DNA of 64,000 bases from Rickettsia endosymbiont of Culicoides impunctatus (GCA_020410785.1 CP084573.1:124001-188000); one strand, 5' to 3'. Positions 48,597 to 58,017 are shown, counted from the stretch's first letter. The notes: generated by a model from the sequence alone, not told the origin. Made by a program: numbers and translations.

Positions 48597-48640
48597 CTAT
48601 AGCTAACCCGATTAGCTTAGCATTTATCAATGTAAACTAA

Positions 48641-48779
48641 CGTCATTGCGAGGAGCCGCTTTACGGCGACACGGCAATCCGAAAATGGATTGCTTCGTCG
48701 GCTTACGCCTCCTCGCAATGACAAGCGAGCTATATGCCTACGTCATTGCGAGCGAACGCACGTGAGCGTGGCAATCCAT
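48641..48779. repeat. One and a half family B palindromes
   Basis: A full copy (48641-48723, CGTCATTGCGAGGAGCC to CTCCTCGCAATGACA) and a left half (48741-48779, CGTCATTGCGAGCGAACG to GGCAATCCATA). Confidence 0.85.
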
Positions 48780-48795
48780 AAGCCTATCACTCCCC

Positions 48796-51204
48796 TCACC
48801 TATTATGATCATTATTTATGACTGTTAGCAAATAGTTTTTTAAAGCAAGAGCATTTTTATTATATTTTCTAATAAACTCCGGTAGTTTAGAACGTATTAT
48901 ATCAATATTTTGTTGAACCTTTTCTATTGCTTTAAATATGGTCAGCGGACAATCAACGCGATTAACAGTTAACATATCACGTAAAAATTGATCATCATAA
49001 ATATCTGCTGTAGGACCAACTAAGCAAGGCACTCCTAAACTTAGACTCTCTAAAACTATCATAGGTGAACATTCTGAATTAGTAACGTATAAAGTTAAAT
49101 TAGTATTGGCAATAAGTTTTATTAGTTCTTGATGTGGTAATTGCTCAGGAAAAACTTTAAGCTCTACATCCTGCATCATCCAACAAGCATGTTTATTGTC
49201 ATTAAAATGGCAATTAGTATAACAAGAAACCTTATCTTTCAACATACTTATTGCGGCAAATTGAGGATAGAGATTTTTTATCCATATGCTAGAAGCACTC
49301 CATATACCAATTGTAAATTTACTATTCTCTATAGCTATCACCTTTTTTTCAGGCATTGATGGTATGAAGTTTTGTAATAAATAAGATTGAATACCATTAG
49401 CTATCAAAAATTGTTCTAGACCTTTCTTCAGGGTGATAATAGCCTTAATCTTATTTTGTTTATATAAATTTAACCATTTATAAAAATCTTGGCAATGATG
49501 AGAATCTACCCATTGGGCAGGAGAACCATGCCATAAAAAGTAAATATCTAAATAATTATCAGCCTTAAGCTGATGCAACTTTTCTACTAATTGAGCATGA
49601 ACATCAAGCCCACCCGATATAACTAATTTTTTAATGCCTGTTTTGATAATTAACTGAGCTATTTTAGTGATAATTTTGTTAGGTAAATATGCATTAATAT
49701 AACTTAGCAAAATATTTCCTTTGCCTATAGGAAAAGGAATTATTTGGTCAAATAATTCTTTAGTGGAGTTAGCGACTCCAGGAAAAGTACTAGAATATAT
49801 TACGTAAATATCGTTATAGTCAATTGATGGGAAGTTGGTGACGTTGTCGCTCAATGCTCGCCTATTACTTATAGGCGTCGCTCCATCGTTCCTGCTACCT
49901 AATTCCCCTGAATTGACTATATCCTTTTGCTGTCCTTGGTATTTGATTATAAAATTTTTAAAATTATCATAATCATTTTCTGAAGAACAAGAATAAAGCA
50001 TTGTAATTATTCGTCTAGCAAGCAATCTAACCCAATAATATCTTAGAAGAGGTTGTGCTATCTTTTTTAACAAACGAATAGAACGGATTTTATCAATTAT
50101 CGATGGAGCTTCGCCCTTACTAACAAGATTAATATCTCTTAAAATTTGTTGCTTTATTTGTAAATTTTGTTTTTTGTTATGATTTTTTACTGAAATATCT
50201 ATAAACGAAAGCCATAAATTTTGCAAATTGGTTTTATCGGCAAAGATTTTTTGATAAGCAAGAAAATTTTGCTGTTTAATTTTTGTTAGTAAATCTCGGT
50301 CAACATCTAATTTTTTTATCGCCTCCGTAAGATACGGATGATTCCTGTTGATTATAAACTGATGTTGTATATCAGGTAGCACCTCCCGGACAATCCCCAC
50401 GTCAGTAGTAATAATTGCACAACCAAATGCCATCGCTTCAATAAGCGTCAACGGTGTTCCTTCTTGCACGGAGGCTATTAGCAAAATGTCTGTTTCTTTT
50501 AGAGTATCCCAAACTTCTTGTTTTGAGTGTAATCGCTTATTTTTATCTATTATACATTTTTTGATATAAATTTTCTCATGCTCAAGCTGTTCTAGGGCTG
50601 GTATAATTACTGTTTTTAGACCTTTGTAATCGTCAATAGTACTATACCAACTTTCCCAAGCACTATTACCGATCCATGTGATAACTAGCTGACTAGAGGC
50701 TAAACCAATTTTAGGATCAGGGGGAATTTGTGAATCTGGAATTAATACATTATCATAAATTACTTGCCACGGTTTTGGATATTCTGGGATATTTGCATAA
50801 ATATCATACAATCTTTTAGAGCTAGTGTAGTAGTTGTCAATAAATCGGAAAGTTGGTAGATTTTTTAGTATGTCAGATTCATTTTCAATAAATAAATGAT
50901 CAGGTATGCTAATGGTAATGGCAATATTTAATAATTTTTCAATATTACTATTAGTGTTAATACTGTTATCTGCTATAATTTGCAGTAAGTGCGTTAAATA
51001 CCCGCGATGAAAAAAATGTATTAATTTAATAGAATTATATTGGTTTAAATTAATTAAAAACTCCTCCGATGTTTTATAATCACCGCTATAAATTATATGA
51101 CAATCATATTGATCATTTAACAAAGATTGAACAAACGAAGCAACGCTATCAAAAGCCCACCCCCTAATATCCGCTACTAAAATCAGGGTTTCTTTGGAAT
51201 TCAT
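48796..51204 (-). CDS. Large protein with two glycosyltransferase (GT4-type) halves
   Basis: An 802-residue protein with two GT-B type domains. The N-terminal one (to about 380) includes KETDILLIASVQEGTPLTLIEAMAFGCAIITTDVGIVREV, with the family's E-x7-E motif. The C-terminal one (about 466-795) has LTLYVTNSECSPMIVLESLSLGVPCLVGPTADI, again the donor-binding E-x7-E pattern. Between them about 36 residues (429-464) come from a palindromic element read in frame. It overlaps the epimerase gene by 4 bases and works probably in surface polysaccharide synthesis. Sugar specificity is unknown. Confidence 0.85.
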   Translation of the reverse strand: MNSKETLILVADIRGWAFDSVASFVQSLLNDQYDCHIIYSGDYKTSEEFLINLNQYNSIKLIHFFHRGYLTHLLQIIADNSINTNSNIEKLLNIAITISIPDHLFIENESDILKNLPTFRFIDNYYTSSKRLYDIYANIPEYPKPWQVIYDNVLIPDSQIPPDPKIGLASSQLVITWIGNSAWESWYSTIDDYKGLKTVIIPALEQLEHEKIYIKKCIIDKNKRLHSKQEVWDTLKETDILLIASVQEGTPLTLIEAMAFGCAIITTDVGIVREVLPDIQHQFIINRNHPYLTEAIKKLDVDRDLLTKIKQQNFLAYQKIFADKTNLQNLWLSFIDISVKNHNKKQNLQIKQQILRDINLVSKGEAPSIIDKIRSIRLLKKIAQPLLRYYWVRLLARRIITMLYSCSSENDYDNFKNFIIKYQGQQKDIVNSGELGSRNDGATPISNRRALSDNVTNFPSIDYNDIYVIYSSTFPGVANSTKELFDQIIPFPIGKGNILLSYINAYLPNKIITKIAQLIIKTGIKKLVISGGLDVHAQLVEKLHQLKADNYLDIYFLWHGSPAQWVDSHHCQDFYKWLNLYKQNKIKAIITLKKGLEQFLIANGIQSYLLQNFIPSMPEKKVIAIENSKFTIGIWSASSIWIKNLYPQFAAISMLKDKVSCYTNCHFNDNKHACWMMQDVELKVFPEQLPHQELIKLIANTNLTLYVTNSECSPMIVLESLSLGVPCLVGPTADIYDDQFLRDMLTVNRVDCPLTIFKAIEKVQQNIDIIRSKLPEFIRKYNKNALALKNYLLTVINNDHNR
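49815..49921. repeat. Palindromic element (family E) in frame inside the glycosyltransferase
   Basis: The ends TATAGTCAATTGATGGG and CCCCTGAATTGACTATA are inverted repeats, and the centre CGCCTATTACTTATAGGCG is itself a palindrome. It encodes IVNSGELGSRNDGATPISNR and onward without a stop. The same element occurs intergenically at 56309-56415. Confidence 0.85.
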
Positions 51205-52115
51205 AAATTTACGCTAAATAACTCTAATAATCCAGTTGCTAACTCATATGTTGCTTTATAATTTAAAATCTGCTGAGCCAATTCTGGGCTGCCAACAGAA
51301 GTATTTATACTACCAACTTGAGGTGGTAGATATTTCATTCCTTTGATAACAGCGATTTTATCAATTAATTGAATAAGTTCATTTATAGAATAGGCACGTC
51401 CTGTGCAAACATTTAGTACTGGTGCCGATGATGCCGCCATAGATAAGGCTCTAACACACATATTTGTTACATCTGAAACATGTATAAAGTCCCGACTTTG
51501 ATTTCCATCACCAAAAATCACCAACTCTTTACCATCTTTCACTTGTTCTCTAAATATTGATATTACACCAGAATAATCAGAATTTTTAGGTTGTCCTGTA
51601 CCATAAACATTAAAAAAGCGTAAACCACAGCTTTTAAGAGATTTAACCTCGCCAAAAGCCTTAGCTTGTAGCTCGCAGGCATATTTATCCGCCGCATAAG
51701 GAGAAAGTGGACTCACTTTGCCATTTTCTTGTAGAGGAAAATCACTGATCTTCCCGTAAACAGCAGCAGATGACGCATATACCACAGGAATATTTTGTTT
51801 ACTTGCCTGAAGGAAGATATTAATGGTTCCTGTTAAATTTACTTGATGGCTATAGTGCCAATTATTAATTGATTCCTGCACGCTTGCCACTGCTGCAAGA
51901 TGAAAACAACCCTCGATATTTCTAAATACTTTCTTCACAATATCTTGATCTAAAATATTTCCTTGAATAAATTCAATATTTTTATCAAGTGAATTATTAA
52001 AGGTACCAGTTGAAAGATCATCCAATATGACAACTTGATGCCCTTCTTTTGTTAATAATTTAACAAGGTGCGAACCAATGAAACCAGCCCCACCAGTGAC
52101 TAAATATCTTGACAT
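51201..52115 (-). CDS. NAD-dependent sugar-nucleotide epimerase/dehydratase
   Basis: Extended short-chain dehydrogenase, probably a UDP-sugar 4-epimerase. The 304-residue protein has the NAD motif GGAGFIGSHLVKLL, LAAVASVQESI, VYASSAAVYG, the catalytic YAADKYACE (YxxxK), and FFNVYGTGQ. The motif pattern suits WbpP/GalE-like enzymes. It overlaps the glycosyltransferase gene by 4 bases. Confidence 0.9.
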   Translation of the reverse strand: MSRYLVTGGAGFIGSHLVKLLTKEGHQVVILDDLSTGTFNNSLDKNIEFIQGNILDQDIVKKVFRNIEGCFHLAAVASVQESINNWHYSHQVNLTGTINIFLQASKQNIPVVYASSAAVYGKISDFPLQENGKVSPLSPYAADKYACELQAKAFGEVKSLKSCGLRFFNVYGTGQPKNSDYSGVISIFREQVKDGKELVIFGDGNQSRDFIHVSDVTNMCVRALSMAASSAPVLNVCTGRAYSINELIQLIDKIAVIKGMKYLPPQVGSINTSVGSPELAQQILNYKATYELATGLLELFSVNL

Positions 52116-52142
52116 ATACTATATAATAAGTTTAATTCAATT

Positions 52143-52240
52143 ATACTCAAATGATTTGAAGAGTTTGCTCCGCAAGACTGTAGGTAATTCGCGTGTTCAC
52201 CCTTTGCTTATTGTCCCCATTTCCCAAATCATTTGAGTAT
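52143..52240. repeat. Family C palindromic element, intergenic copy
   Basis: ATACTCAAATGATTTGAAGA at the left and CAAATCATTTGAGTAT at the right are perfect 16-base inverted ends; the centre includes TTCGCGTGTTCACC, shared with 1185-1312. Confidence 0.75.
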
Positions 52241-52276
52241 GATTTTATGTTATAGAGTTATTATAAAGAAAAATAA

Positions 52277-53389
52277 ATGAAAAAAATCATTATTTTTACA
52301 AATACAGATGGGCACTTTTATAACCATCTTCTGCCAATCGCTTTGACTGGTAAAATGAAAGGATATGAAGTTAAAGTACTAACAGATATTGGTGAATTTA
52401 AAGATAAAATAGAACAGCATAATTTACCAATAATTCCAATTTCAATAAAGCGTGGGAGTATTAACCTTTTTGCTGATTTACTATTATTATTCAAGTTAAT
52501 CAGAATATTAAATAAGGAAAAACCTGATATATTACATAATTTCACTATAAAACCAATTTTTTATGGAAGTATCAGTGCTTTTCTGTGCAATATACCACAA
52601 ATCATTAACACTTTTGTTGGTATGGGCTTATTGTTTATCAGCAATAAATTTTTACTAAAATGCCTTAGGAAGATCATAGTTAAAATATTATCCCTAATAA
52701 GCTATTATAAAAGCATGTTATTTGTTGTACAAAATGATGATGATTTAGCTTTAGTAGTGAAATTAGGTATTGCTCCACCAAATTTAGTCATTAAACAATG
52801 TAGTGTTGGTATAGAAACCAAGAAATTCCCTCTCCTACCAGAACCGTTAGGTAATAAAATAGTAGTTGCCTTAGTAGCTAGAATGCTTATTGATAAAGGT
52901 TTATATGAATTTATATATGCCGCAAAAATATTAAAACAGAAAAATATCGATGCTGAATTCTGGTTAGTTGGTCAGCCTGAGCAAAATAATAAACAATCAA
53001 TAGCACAATCCATATTGAAAGACTACCAAAATCTAGGATATATCAAATATCTTGGATATCAGAAAGATATAGAAGAAATATGGAAAAAAGCCCACATCGC
53101 CGTATTGCCCTCCTATCGTGAAGGACTAAGCCGCTCCCTTTTAGAGGCTGGGGCATATGGTAGAGCGATTATTACTACTGACGCTCCAGGTGGCAGAGAA
53201 TTAATACAAGACAAAATAAATGGGTTATTAGTCAAACCTCAAAATATAGAAGATTTAGCAATAGCTATGGAGCTGCTAATCACTATGCCTTCATTACGAA
53301 AACATCTTGGTGCGCAAATTCGACAAGATATTTTAGAAAAATATGACAACCAATTAATCTCTGAGAAGATGGTTAACTTTTACGATTAG
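52277..53389 (+). CDS. Glycosyltransferase family 4 protein
   Basis: A 370-residue GT-B transferase, close in pattern to WcaA/PglA-like proteins that build O-antigen or glycan chains. It starts with KKIIIFTNTDGHFYNHLLPI (acceptor side) and has LVARMLIDKGLYEFIYAAKIL, VLPSYREGLSRSLLEAGAYGRAIITTDAPGGRELI (the donor-site E-x7-E) and a typical C-terminal helix. It is divergent from the epimerase gene, but the three genes probably form one surface-glycan locus. Confidence 0.9.
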   Translation: MKKIIIFTNTDGHFYNHLLPIALTGKMKGYEVKVLTDIGEFKDKIEQHNLPIIPISIKRGSINLFADLLLLFKLIRILNKEKPDILHNFTIKPIFYGSISAFLCNIPQIINTFVGMGLLFISNKFLLKCLRKIIVKILSLISYYKSMLFVVQNDDDLALVVKLGIAPPNLVIKQCSVGIETKKFPLLPEPLGNKIVVALVARMLIDKGLYEFIYAAKILKQKNIDAEFWLVGQPEQNNKQSIAQSILKDYQNLGYIKYLGYQKDIEEIWKKAHIAVLPSYREGLSRSLLEAGAYGRAIITTDAPGGRELIQDKINGLLVKPQNIEDLAIAMELLITMPSLRKHLGAQIRQDILEKYDNQLISEKMVNFYD

Positions 53390-53411
53390 TGGTATTGATG
53401 CAATCCAAAAT

Positions 53412-53969
53412 TTATTTAACTTGATTATAAAGCATTTGTACTCTCTCGTAGTTAATTGGTTTATTTCCTGGAATCTCTAAAAAATATTCTAATTGCCATG
53501 CTTGAGTTTTTTTAGCCTGCTTGTTTATAACAATATCCCAAGGTGGGTATACCCTTATCGCTCTCTTACCACCTTGGTTATTGTGCGAGACTATATCATA
53601 TTTATACAAAACAGATTGTGGAAATATAAATTGACCAAAATTATCTCCTTTACGTGTTGTCACAATAAAAAGATCAATTGAATCTGCAGTATCATATGGC
53701 TGAATTGCTCCATTCCCAATTCTCTTCCATAGTGTTACAAATTGACCAATCTTTGTAGGAGTAATCTTAGCAACACGAAATCTAACATTCATAGAATTTA
53801 GTTTGAATATGTAGGCTCCATATTCAGCACTTTCCTTTTCTATTACTGGTTCAGAGCATATAAACTGACATGGATTATATATTAAATCTCTCGATGCAAT
53901 AAGTTCTGAGTGAATTAAATCATTAGTACTCCAAGAATTGTTGGTACGGTTACAAATAAGATTATTCAC
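53412..53969 (-). CDS. MepB-family protein
   Basis: A 185-residue protein with the MepB domain pattern: EKESAEYGAYIFKLNSMNVRFRVAKITPTKIGQFVTLWKR, then GQFIFPQSVL, GGKRAIRVYPPWD and KKTQAWQLEYF. In Staphylococcus mepB follows a multidrug pump, but its biochemical role is unknown. It lies convergent with the glycosyltransferase and just 3' of a partial family E repeat. The family call is good; function is open. Confidence 0.82.
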   Translation of the reverse strand: MNNLICNRTNNSWSTNDLIHSELIASRDLIYNPCQFICSEPVIEKESAEYGAYIFKLNSMNVRFRVAKITPTKIGQFVTLWKRIGNGAIQPYDTADSIDLFIVTTRKGDNFGQFIFPQSVLYKYDIVSHNNQGGKRAIRVYPPWDIVINKQAKKTQAWQLEYFLEIPGNKPINYERVQMLYNQVK

Positions 53970-53988
53970 AAATACCCCACAGATTTGT

Positions 53989-54055
53989 TATAGTCAATTA
54001 AGGAGAATTGGGTAGTAGCAGGAGCAATAGAACAACACCTATAATAAGTAATTCT
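53989..54055. repeat. Truncated family E element
   Basis: TATAGTCAATTAAGGAGAATTGGGTAGTAGCAGGAGCAATAG and CACCTATAATAAGTAATTC are degenerate versions of the left half of the element at 56309. Confidence 0.55.
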
Positions 54056-54065
54056 ATGTTTAGCG

Positions 54066-55928
54066 TCATCCACCCTTAGCAGCTCCTACTCCTTTCCCTT
54101 GACTACTAATACGAAAAGCTTCACTTTTGTTTTTGCTTAAAAAGCCACTAAAATCTTCTTTTGTAAATTTAAACTCCGCAATATTCTTTGCTGGACTTTT
54201 TTCTGTATCCAATCTTTTATCTTGTTTTTTATCAATAGATAGTAATTGTATAAAATCTTCTTTAATTTTACTTGATGTTGTTGGATAGTTTAAAGTCTTA
54301 ATCAGCGATTCTAATGCCTTGGTATCATTTCTGACTTCTTTATTTCGGTTAGTTGCTGCAAGTATTACATACTCTTTTAAGGTACTCTTATTATCTTTAC
54401 CTTCCCAACGTTCTGCCGTACAAAAAGATAAAAGTGTATCAGCTTTTTCTTCATGATTTCGCATATTATCACGATCTTGCCAACTTCTCTCAGTTTTAGG
54501 TTTTGATGGAATTATATGACCTAACAATTTCTGAGAAAATGTTTTATTCAAATTTTCATTATCATAAGCCTCATAGACACTTAGAAGGAATTTTTGCCGT
54601 TCAAAGTTTTTATCTACATTTTCACCTAGGTCGTAATTATCTAAATATTCCAACGTCTGAAAACGTCCTTTAATATGCAAGTAACCTGCATATTTCTGAG
54701 CATCATCAAAATCAAGAGTGGATATACCTTGAGTATCTAGCGTCACCGTGTTTAATGCATTCTCACGTAAATTAGTAAGAGTAGCTTTATCAGTTTCCGT
54801 ATATTTAAAATGTCCCCCAACTTGAGCCAGAGTTTTATATATTACATCCATTAAAAATTTTATTATAGCACCTGGACTGTCAAAAAGCTTGGCACTATAT
54901 ATTGCCACATTTGTTGAAGCATCCATACCACTACCAAAAGCAAGAACCAGTACCCTACCCTGTTTTTTTGCTAGAGCAACATTCTCAAAGCCCTCTAACT
55001 CTTCGACAGAATCCACTTTGTTCTCATTGTCAGGAAAATATCCAATAGGTACATTGTCCCTATATCCCCCATCAACATATTCAACCCCATCAATTGTTAC
55101 CGGTTGAAAAACTATAGGAATTGAAGCAGAGGCACGGCAAGCTAAAGCAATTTCAACATCAGGGCTATTTTCCGCACTAAAAATTTGCAACGTACCATTA
55201 TCTCGCCTTACTGCAGTAATTAATAAATCTTTAAATTGCTCTGAATCAACAAGTCTTAAAAGAGCTAAATCCTTAAAAAGGATTTTCCCACCAACTTGGC
55301 ATTTTTCCATTAATTCACTGAACTCTTTACCATTAGAGTCTATGATAGTTTGAATTTTGTCAAATTGCTTATTTAACTGTTGTTTTTGAAAATCCAACCC
55401 TTGAATATTTTCATTTATATCACTAATCTGTTGACTATTATCACCATCTTGTTGTTTTAATTGTTCAATCGAGTTTAAAAGCTCTTGCTTTTTTCGCTCT
55501 AACTTTTCTTGCTGTTGTACAATCCTATCACGACCTGACTGACAAAGCTCTCCAAAATTCTTGTCCTCCAAAAAATTTAATACCCCTTTTCTGATTGTAG
55601 TATCTAAAAGACCATATAATGGGGTACCATCCTTGCCAATCTGCACCGGACCAGCTGAAAATCCTTGCGTACCAAGTAAACCTTTAAGATTAGTCTCTTT
55701 TGAAATTTTCTCAAATTCTTCAGGTGGAATACCACAGGCAACCATCGCCGCACTTATCGCCCCAGCAGATGAACCTGCAACCGCCTTGACCATTCCAACT
55801 GCTCCAGATTCTGCCAAGGCTGAATAAACGCCGGAATATATTGCCCCCTTGGCTCCTCCCCCACTAAATACCAAATACTCAAAAGGAGTTTCCTGCCTTT
55901 CCTGCATTTCTTTTTGTAATTTACTCAT
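54066..55928 (-). CDS. Patatin-like phospholipase with a coiled-coil insertion
   Basis: Second patatin of the window, 620 residues. The catalytic dyad is in place: GGGAKG (about 24-29), GSSAG with the nucleophile Ser (about 52-56) and DGGYRD (Asp about 282). Between them, residues 130-200 form a Gln/Lys-rich coiled coil (EKLERKKQELLNSIEQLKQQ) that ordinary patatins lack. The C-terminal 280 residues are of unknown fold. It would be a cytotoxic or vacuole-opening phospholipase, by analogy with Rickettsia Pat1/Pat2; secretion is not shown. Confidence 0.88.
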   Translation of the reverse strand: MSKLQKEMQERQETPFEYLVFSGGGAKGAIYSGVYSALAESGAVGMVKAVAGSSAGAISAAMVACGIPPEEFEKISKETNLKGLLGTQGFSAGPVQIGKDGTPLYGLLDTTIRKGVLNFLEDKNFGELCQSGRDRIVQQQEKLERKKQELLNSIEQLKQQDGDNSQQISDINENIQGLDFQKQQLNKQFDKIQTIIDSNGKEFSELMEKCQVGGKILFKDLALLRLVDSEQFKDLLITAVRRDNGTLQIFSAENSPDVEIALACRASASIPIVFQPVTIDGVEYVDGGYRDNVPIGYFPDNENKVDSVEELEGFENVALAKKQGRVLVLAFGSGMDASTNVAIYSAKLFDSPGAIIKFLMDVIYKTLAQVGGHFKYTETDKATLTNLRENALNTVTLDTQGISTLDFDDAQKYAGYLHIKGRFQTLEYLDNYDLGENVDKNFERQKFLLSVYEAYDNENLNKTFSQKLLGHIIPSKPKTERSWQDRDNMRNHEEKADTLLSFCTAERWEGKDNKSTLKEYVILAATNRNKEVRNDTKALESLIKTLNYPTTSSKIKEDFIQLLSIDKKQDKRLDTEKSPAKNIAEFKFTKEDFSGFLSKNKSEAFRISSQGKGVGAAKGG

Positions 55929-55951
55929 AAATTTTACTCAACATTTAAATT

Positions 55952-56076
55952 TTACCACCTTACGCATGGCATTTACAGGTCATCGTTATTGCGAAGAAGC
56001 CTTATGGCAACAAAACAACCCATTTTTGATTACTTTTATGGATTGCCACGACCTACTTGCGTGGTCTCGCTAATGA
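55952..56076. repeat. Family B palindrome with a CCTTACGCATGG left arm
   Basis: The left arm ACCTTACGCATGGCATTTA matches the outer arm of the nested element at 61815-62015. A weathered family B element follows (55984-56076, ending in CTCGCTAATGAAC). Confidence 0.7.
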
Positions 56077-56097
56077 ACCTATGCGTCGTCACTCATA

Positions 56098-56262
56098 AAC
56101 GTCAGTTTAAGAAAATAAAGTAGAAAAGTCGTCTATTAGCGAGGCACCGTAGGTGGCGTGGCAATCCATTTCTAATCACTTTTCTGGATTGCTTCGTCGA
56201 CCTTACGGTCTCCTCGCAATGACGATTTCTCAATTATTGTTTTCTTAAACTGACGCTTATGC
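56098..56262. repeat. Nested repeat: family B palindrome inside CGTCAGTTTAAGAAAA arms
   Basis: The outer arms AACGTCAGTTTAAGAAAATAA and TTTTCTTAAACTGACG enclose a family B palindrome (56131-56224) whose left end is GTCTATTAGCGAGG while the right end is CTCGCAATGACG, so its two ends no longer match. This is a third kind of host for family B. Confidence 0.85.
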
Positions 56263-56267
56263 GTCGT

Positions 56268-56440
56268 CACTCGCCTATTACTTATAGGCATCGCTTCATC
56301 ATTCCTGCTATAGTCAATTCAGGGGAATTTGGGGCTAGAAACGATGGAGCGACGCCTATAAGTAATAGGCGAGCGACGAGTGACGACGTCACCAACTTCC
56401 CATCAATTGACTATACCTAATTCCCCTGAATTGACTATAA
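56268..56440. repeat. Family E element flanked by two partial copies
   Basis: A full copy (56309-56415, TATAGTCAATTCAGGGG to CATCAATTGACTATA) is preceded by an inverted fragment (CTCGCCTATTACTTATAGGC, 56268-56308) and followed by a second right end (CCTAATTCCCCTGAATTG, 56415-56440). The cluster shows repeated landing in the same place. Confidence 0.8.
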
Positions 56441-56554
56441 CAATAGGCTTTAAACCTGAATTCTAGGATTTATGCCCACTTTAAACCTTGTGTCAAAATT
56501 TTATCCAAAAATGACAAACATTATCCGGTTAAATATTTTTCAGGGTAGCTATTG

Positions 56555-57001
56555 TCATCTTCTATGATAATCTTTCTGCCTGGTAAATTTAGTAGAAGAT
56601 AGGAATAATCCGGCTCCTATAACTAAAAATACTGAAACAGTAAAAATACTAGCTATCATAAAATGCCCGAACATTGCTAAAATTAGCGTAGTAATACAGA
56701 CCATTATCATAAATATAACCGCACTAACTCTCCCTTTTTTTGTTATGTTTTCATAAACCTCAATACTTTTAATATCCATTTGCTGTCTATGCGTTTGTTC
56801 TTTCTCTGCCATAGCAATTAATTTTGCCAAGGTTCCAGGATGAAGATTTTCATATTCTTCCATTAAATCTATAGGCGGCATAACATGCTCAAACTTCTTA
56901 CGATAGAAGCTATTATCTTTTTCTCTAGGATTATTGTTAATTTTTGAATATCCTTTATTCAATCTATTATTACTAGCAAAGAAGCTTTTACTCTCTTTCA
57001 T
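56555..57001 (-). CDS. DUF2335 membrane protein next to the GTA genes
   Basis: A 148-residue protein with the DUF2335 pattern PPIDLMEEYENLHPGTLAKLIAMAEKEQTHRQQMD followed by two membrane helices (VSAVIFMIMVCITTLILAMF and MIASIFTVSVFLVIGAGLFL). Such proteins are often found beside prophage and GTA regions, but their role is unknown. Its start lies inside the end of the preceding small frame (56988). Confidence 0.8.
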   Translation of the reverse strand: MKESKSFFASNNRLNKGYSKINNNPREKDNSFYRKKFEHVMPPIDLMEEYENLHPGTLAKLIAMAEKEQTHRQQMDIKSIEVYENITKKGRVSAVIFMIMVCITTLILAMFGHFMIASIFTVSVFLVIGAGLFLSSTKFTRQKDYHRR

Positions 57002-57161
57002 ATTCTTTTTTTATTTCTTGAAATGTTGAATTAATATATTTTTCTATTTTAACAAAATACTCAGACAAATCTGTCTCCGGCTTCTTTCTTATTGTTGTTT
57101 TAGATATTTTAAATATACTAAAAAAGCCAGTTAGGAAATGTCTTACAAAATCTTTACTCAT
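56988..57161 (-). CDS. Possible 57-residue protein upstream of DUF2335
   Basis: An open frame starting MSKDFVRHFLTGFFSIFKIS at 57161 runs to a TAA that overlaps the DUF2335 start by 14 bases. The overlap and the natural-looking composition suggest a small real gene coupled to its neighbour, but there is no strong ribosome site and no family I know. Confidence 0.4.
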   Translation of the reverse strand: MSKDFVRHFLTGFFSIFKISKTTIRKKPETDLSEYFVKIEKYINSTFQEIKKEYERE

Positions 57162-57239
57162 TTAGTTTTCATATTTTATTTTTCATATTTATTATCGATT
57201 ACCACGACCACTACGTGACCTAAGAGGTTGCCATACATT

Positions 57240-58017
57240 CTAAATCACTTTTATAAAATTATCATCAGGAATCAATGGCTCTCCTCTGAAATTTACTGCA
57301 TTGTTGAATTTATTGCAACAAGTTATAAAGTTTTTATAACAACCTATAGTAAGATCAACCGTTTTATTACACTTCATACTATCAGGAATTAATTGATCCA
57401 ATATAATTACATTTCCAGAATGACTAATTATCTTACTATAAAATTGACCATTAGCTAAAATAGCATCCCCATAATTAAAATAACCACTTTCTTTATCAAT
57501 ATCTGAAATGACTATAGTTCTGCCAAATATTTCCTGAATATTATATATCTGACTATAAACTGTTTTATCTATTTTGCATTTCAAATCTCCAAAATTAGCA
57601 CGACATTTCTTACTAAAAGATTGCAGTAACGACTGATTATATAGCTCTATATTTGGCTCTAAACGTAAAGTAAAATCTAAATCCCTTTTAGTATAAGTAC
57701 TGCAGCGATAAGTAACAAAATGCCTACAAGAATTAGTAAAACAAGCATATTATTTTGACCATAGCTTGTGTTAAATCGTAATGTTGCTCTACTCCATTAT
57801 TCTCAAAAACTCCTTCTAAGATAATGTAATTCTGTGCAGAATCATTAAAAACTCCTTCCTTTAAAGTTATTCCAGAATTTGGCATAAATCTTATACCATC
57901 AATTGATAAAGATTTATCAGATTCAGTAAGATACAACTCAAAACCGTCTTGTAACGTGATATGGAAACAATAAGTAAAATTATGTACCGCTATGGAATTA
58001 TCCATATATTCTGTCAT
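57240..58017 (-). pseudogene. GTA gp13-like DUF2163 protein, frameshifted
   Basis: DUF2163 proteins form part of the tail hub in the Rhodobacter gene transfer agent. Here the first part (from 58017: NFTYCFHITLQDGFELYLTE, GITLKEGVFNDSAQNY) stops at 57733. The rest continues in another frame: TLRLEPNIELYNQSLLQSFS, KKCRANFGDLKCKIDKTVYS and the DUF2163 C-terminal signature FITCCNKFNNAVNFRGEPLI. A one- or two-base shift near 57735-57755 (around a T4 run) would rejoin them. It overlaps the DUF2460 gene by 4 bases, as in intact GTA operons. Confidence 0.78.

Noticed and set aside
53412..53969. Restriction endonuclease
   Set aside because: The PPWD and KTQAWQ segments first suggested a nuclease, but the whole pattern is that of MepB.
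55849..56073. Frame of 74 codons
   Set aside because: Antisense to the patatin start and then repeat sequence.
57660..57740. A short hydrophobic peptide frame (MLVLLILVGILLLIAAVLIL) in the third frame of DUF2163
   Set aside because: It has no ribosome site, and the overlapping DUF2163 frame explains the sequence; the hydrophobicity comes from reading AT-rich DNA out of frame.
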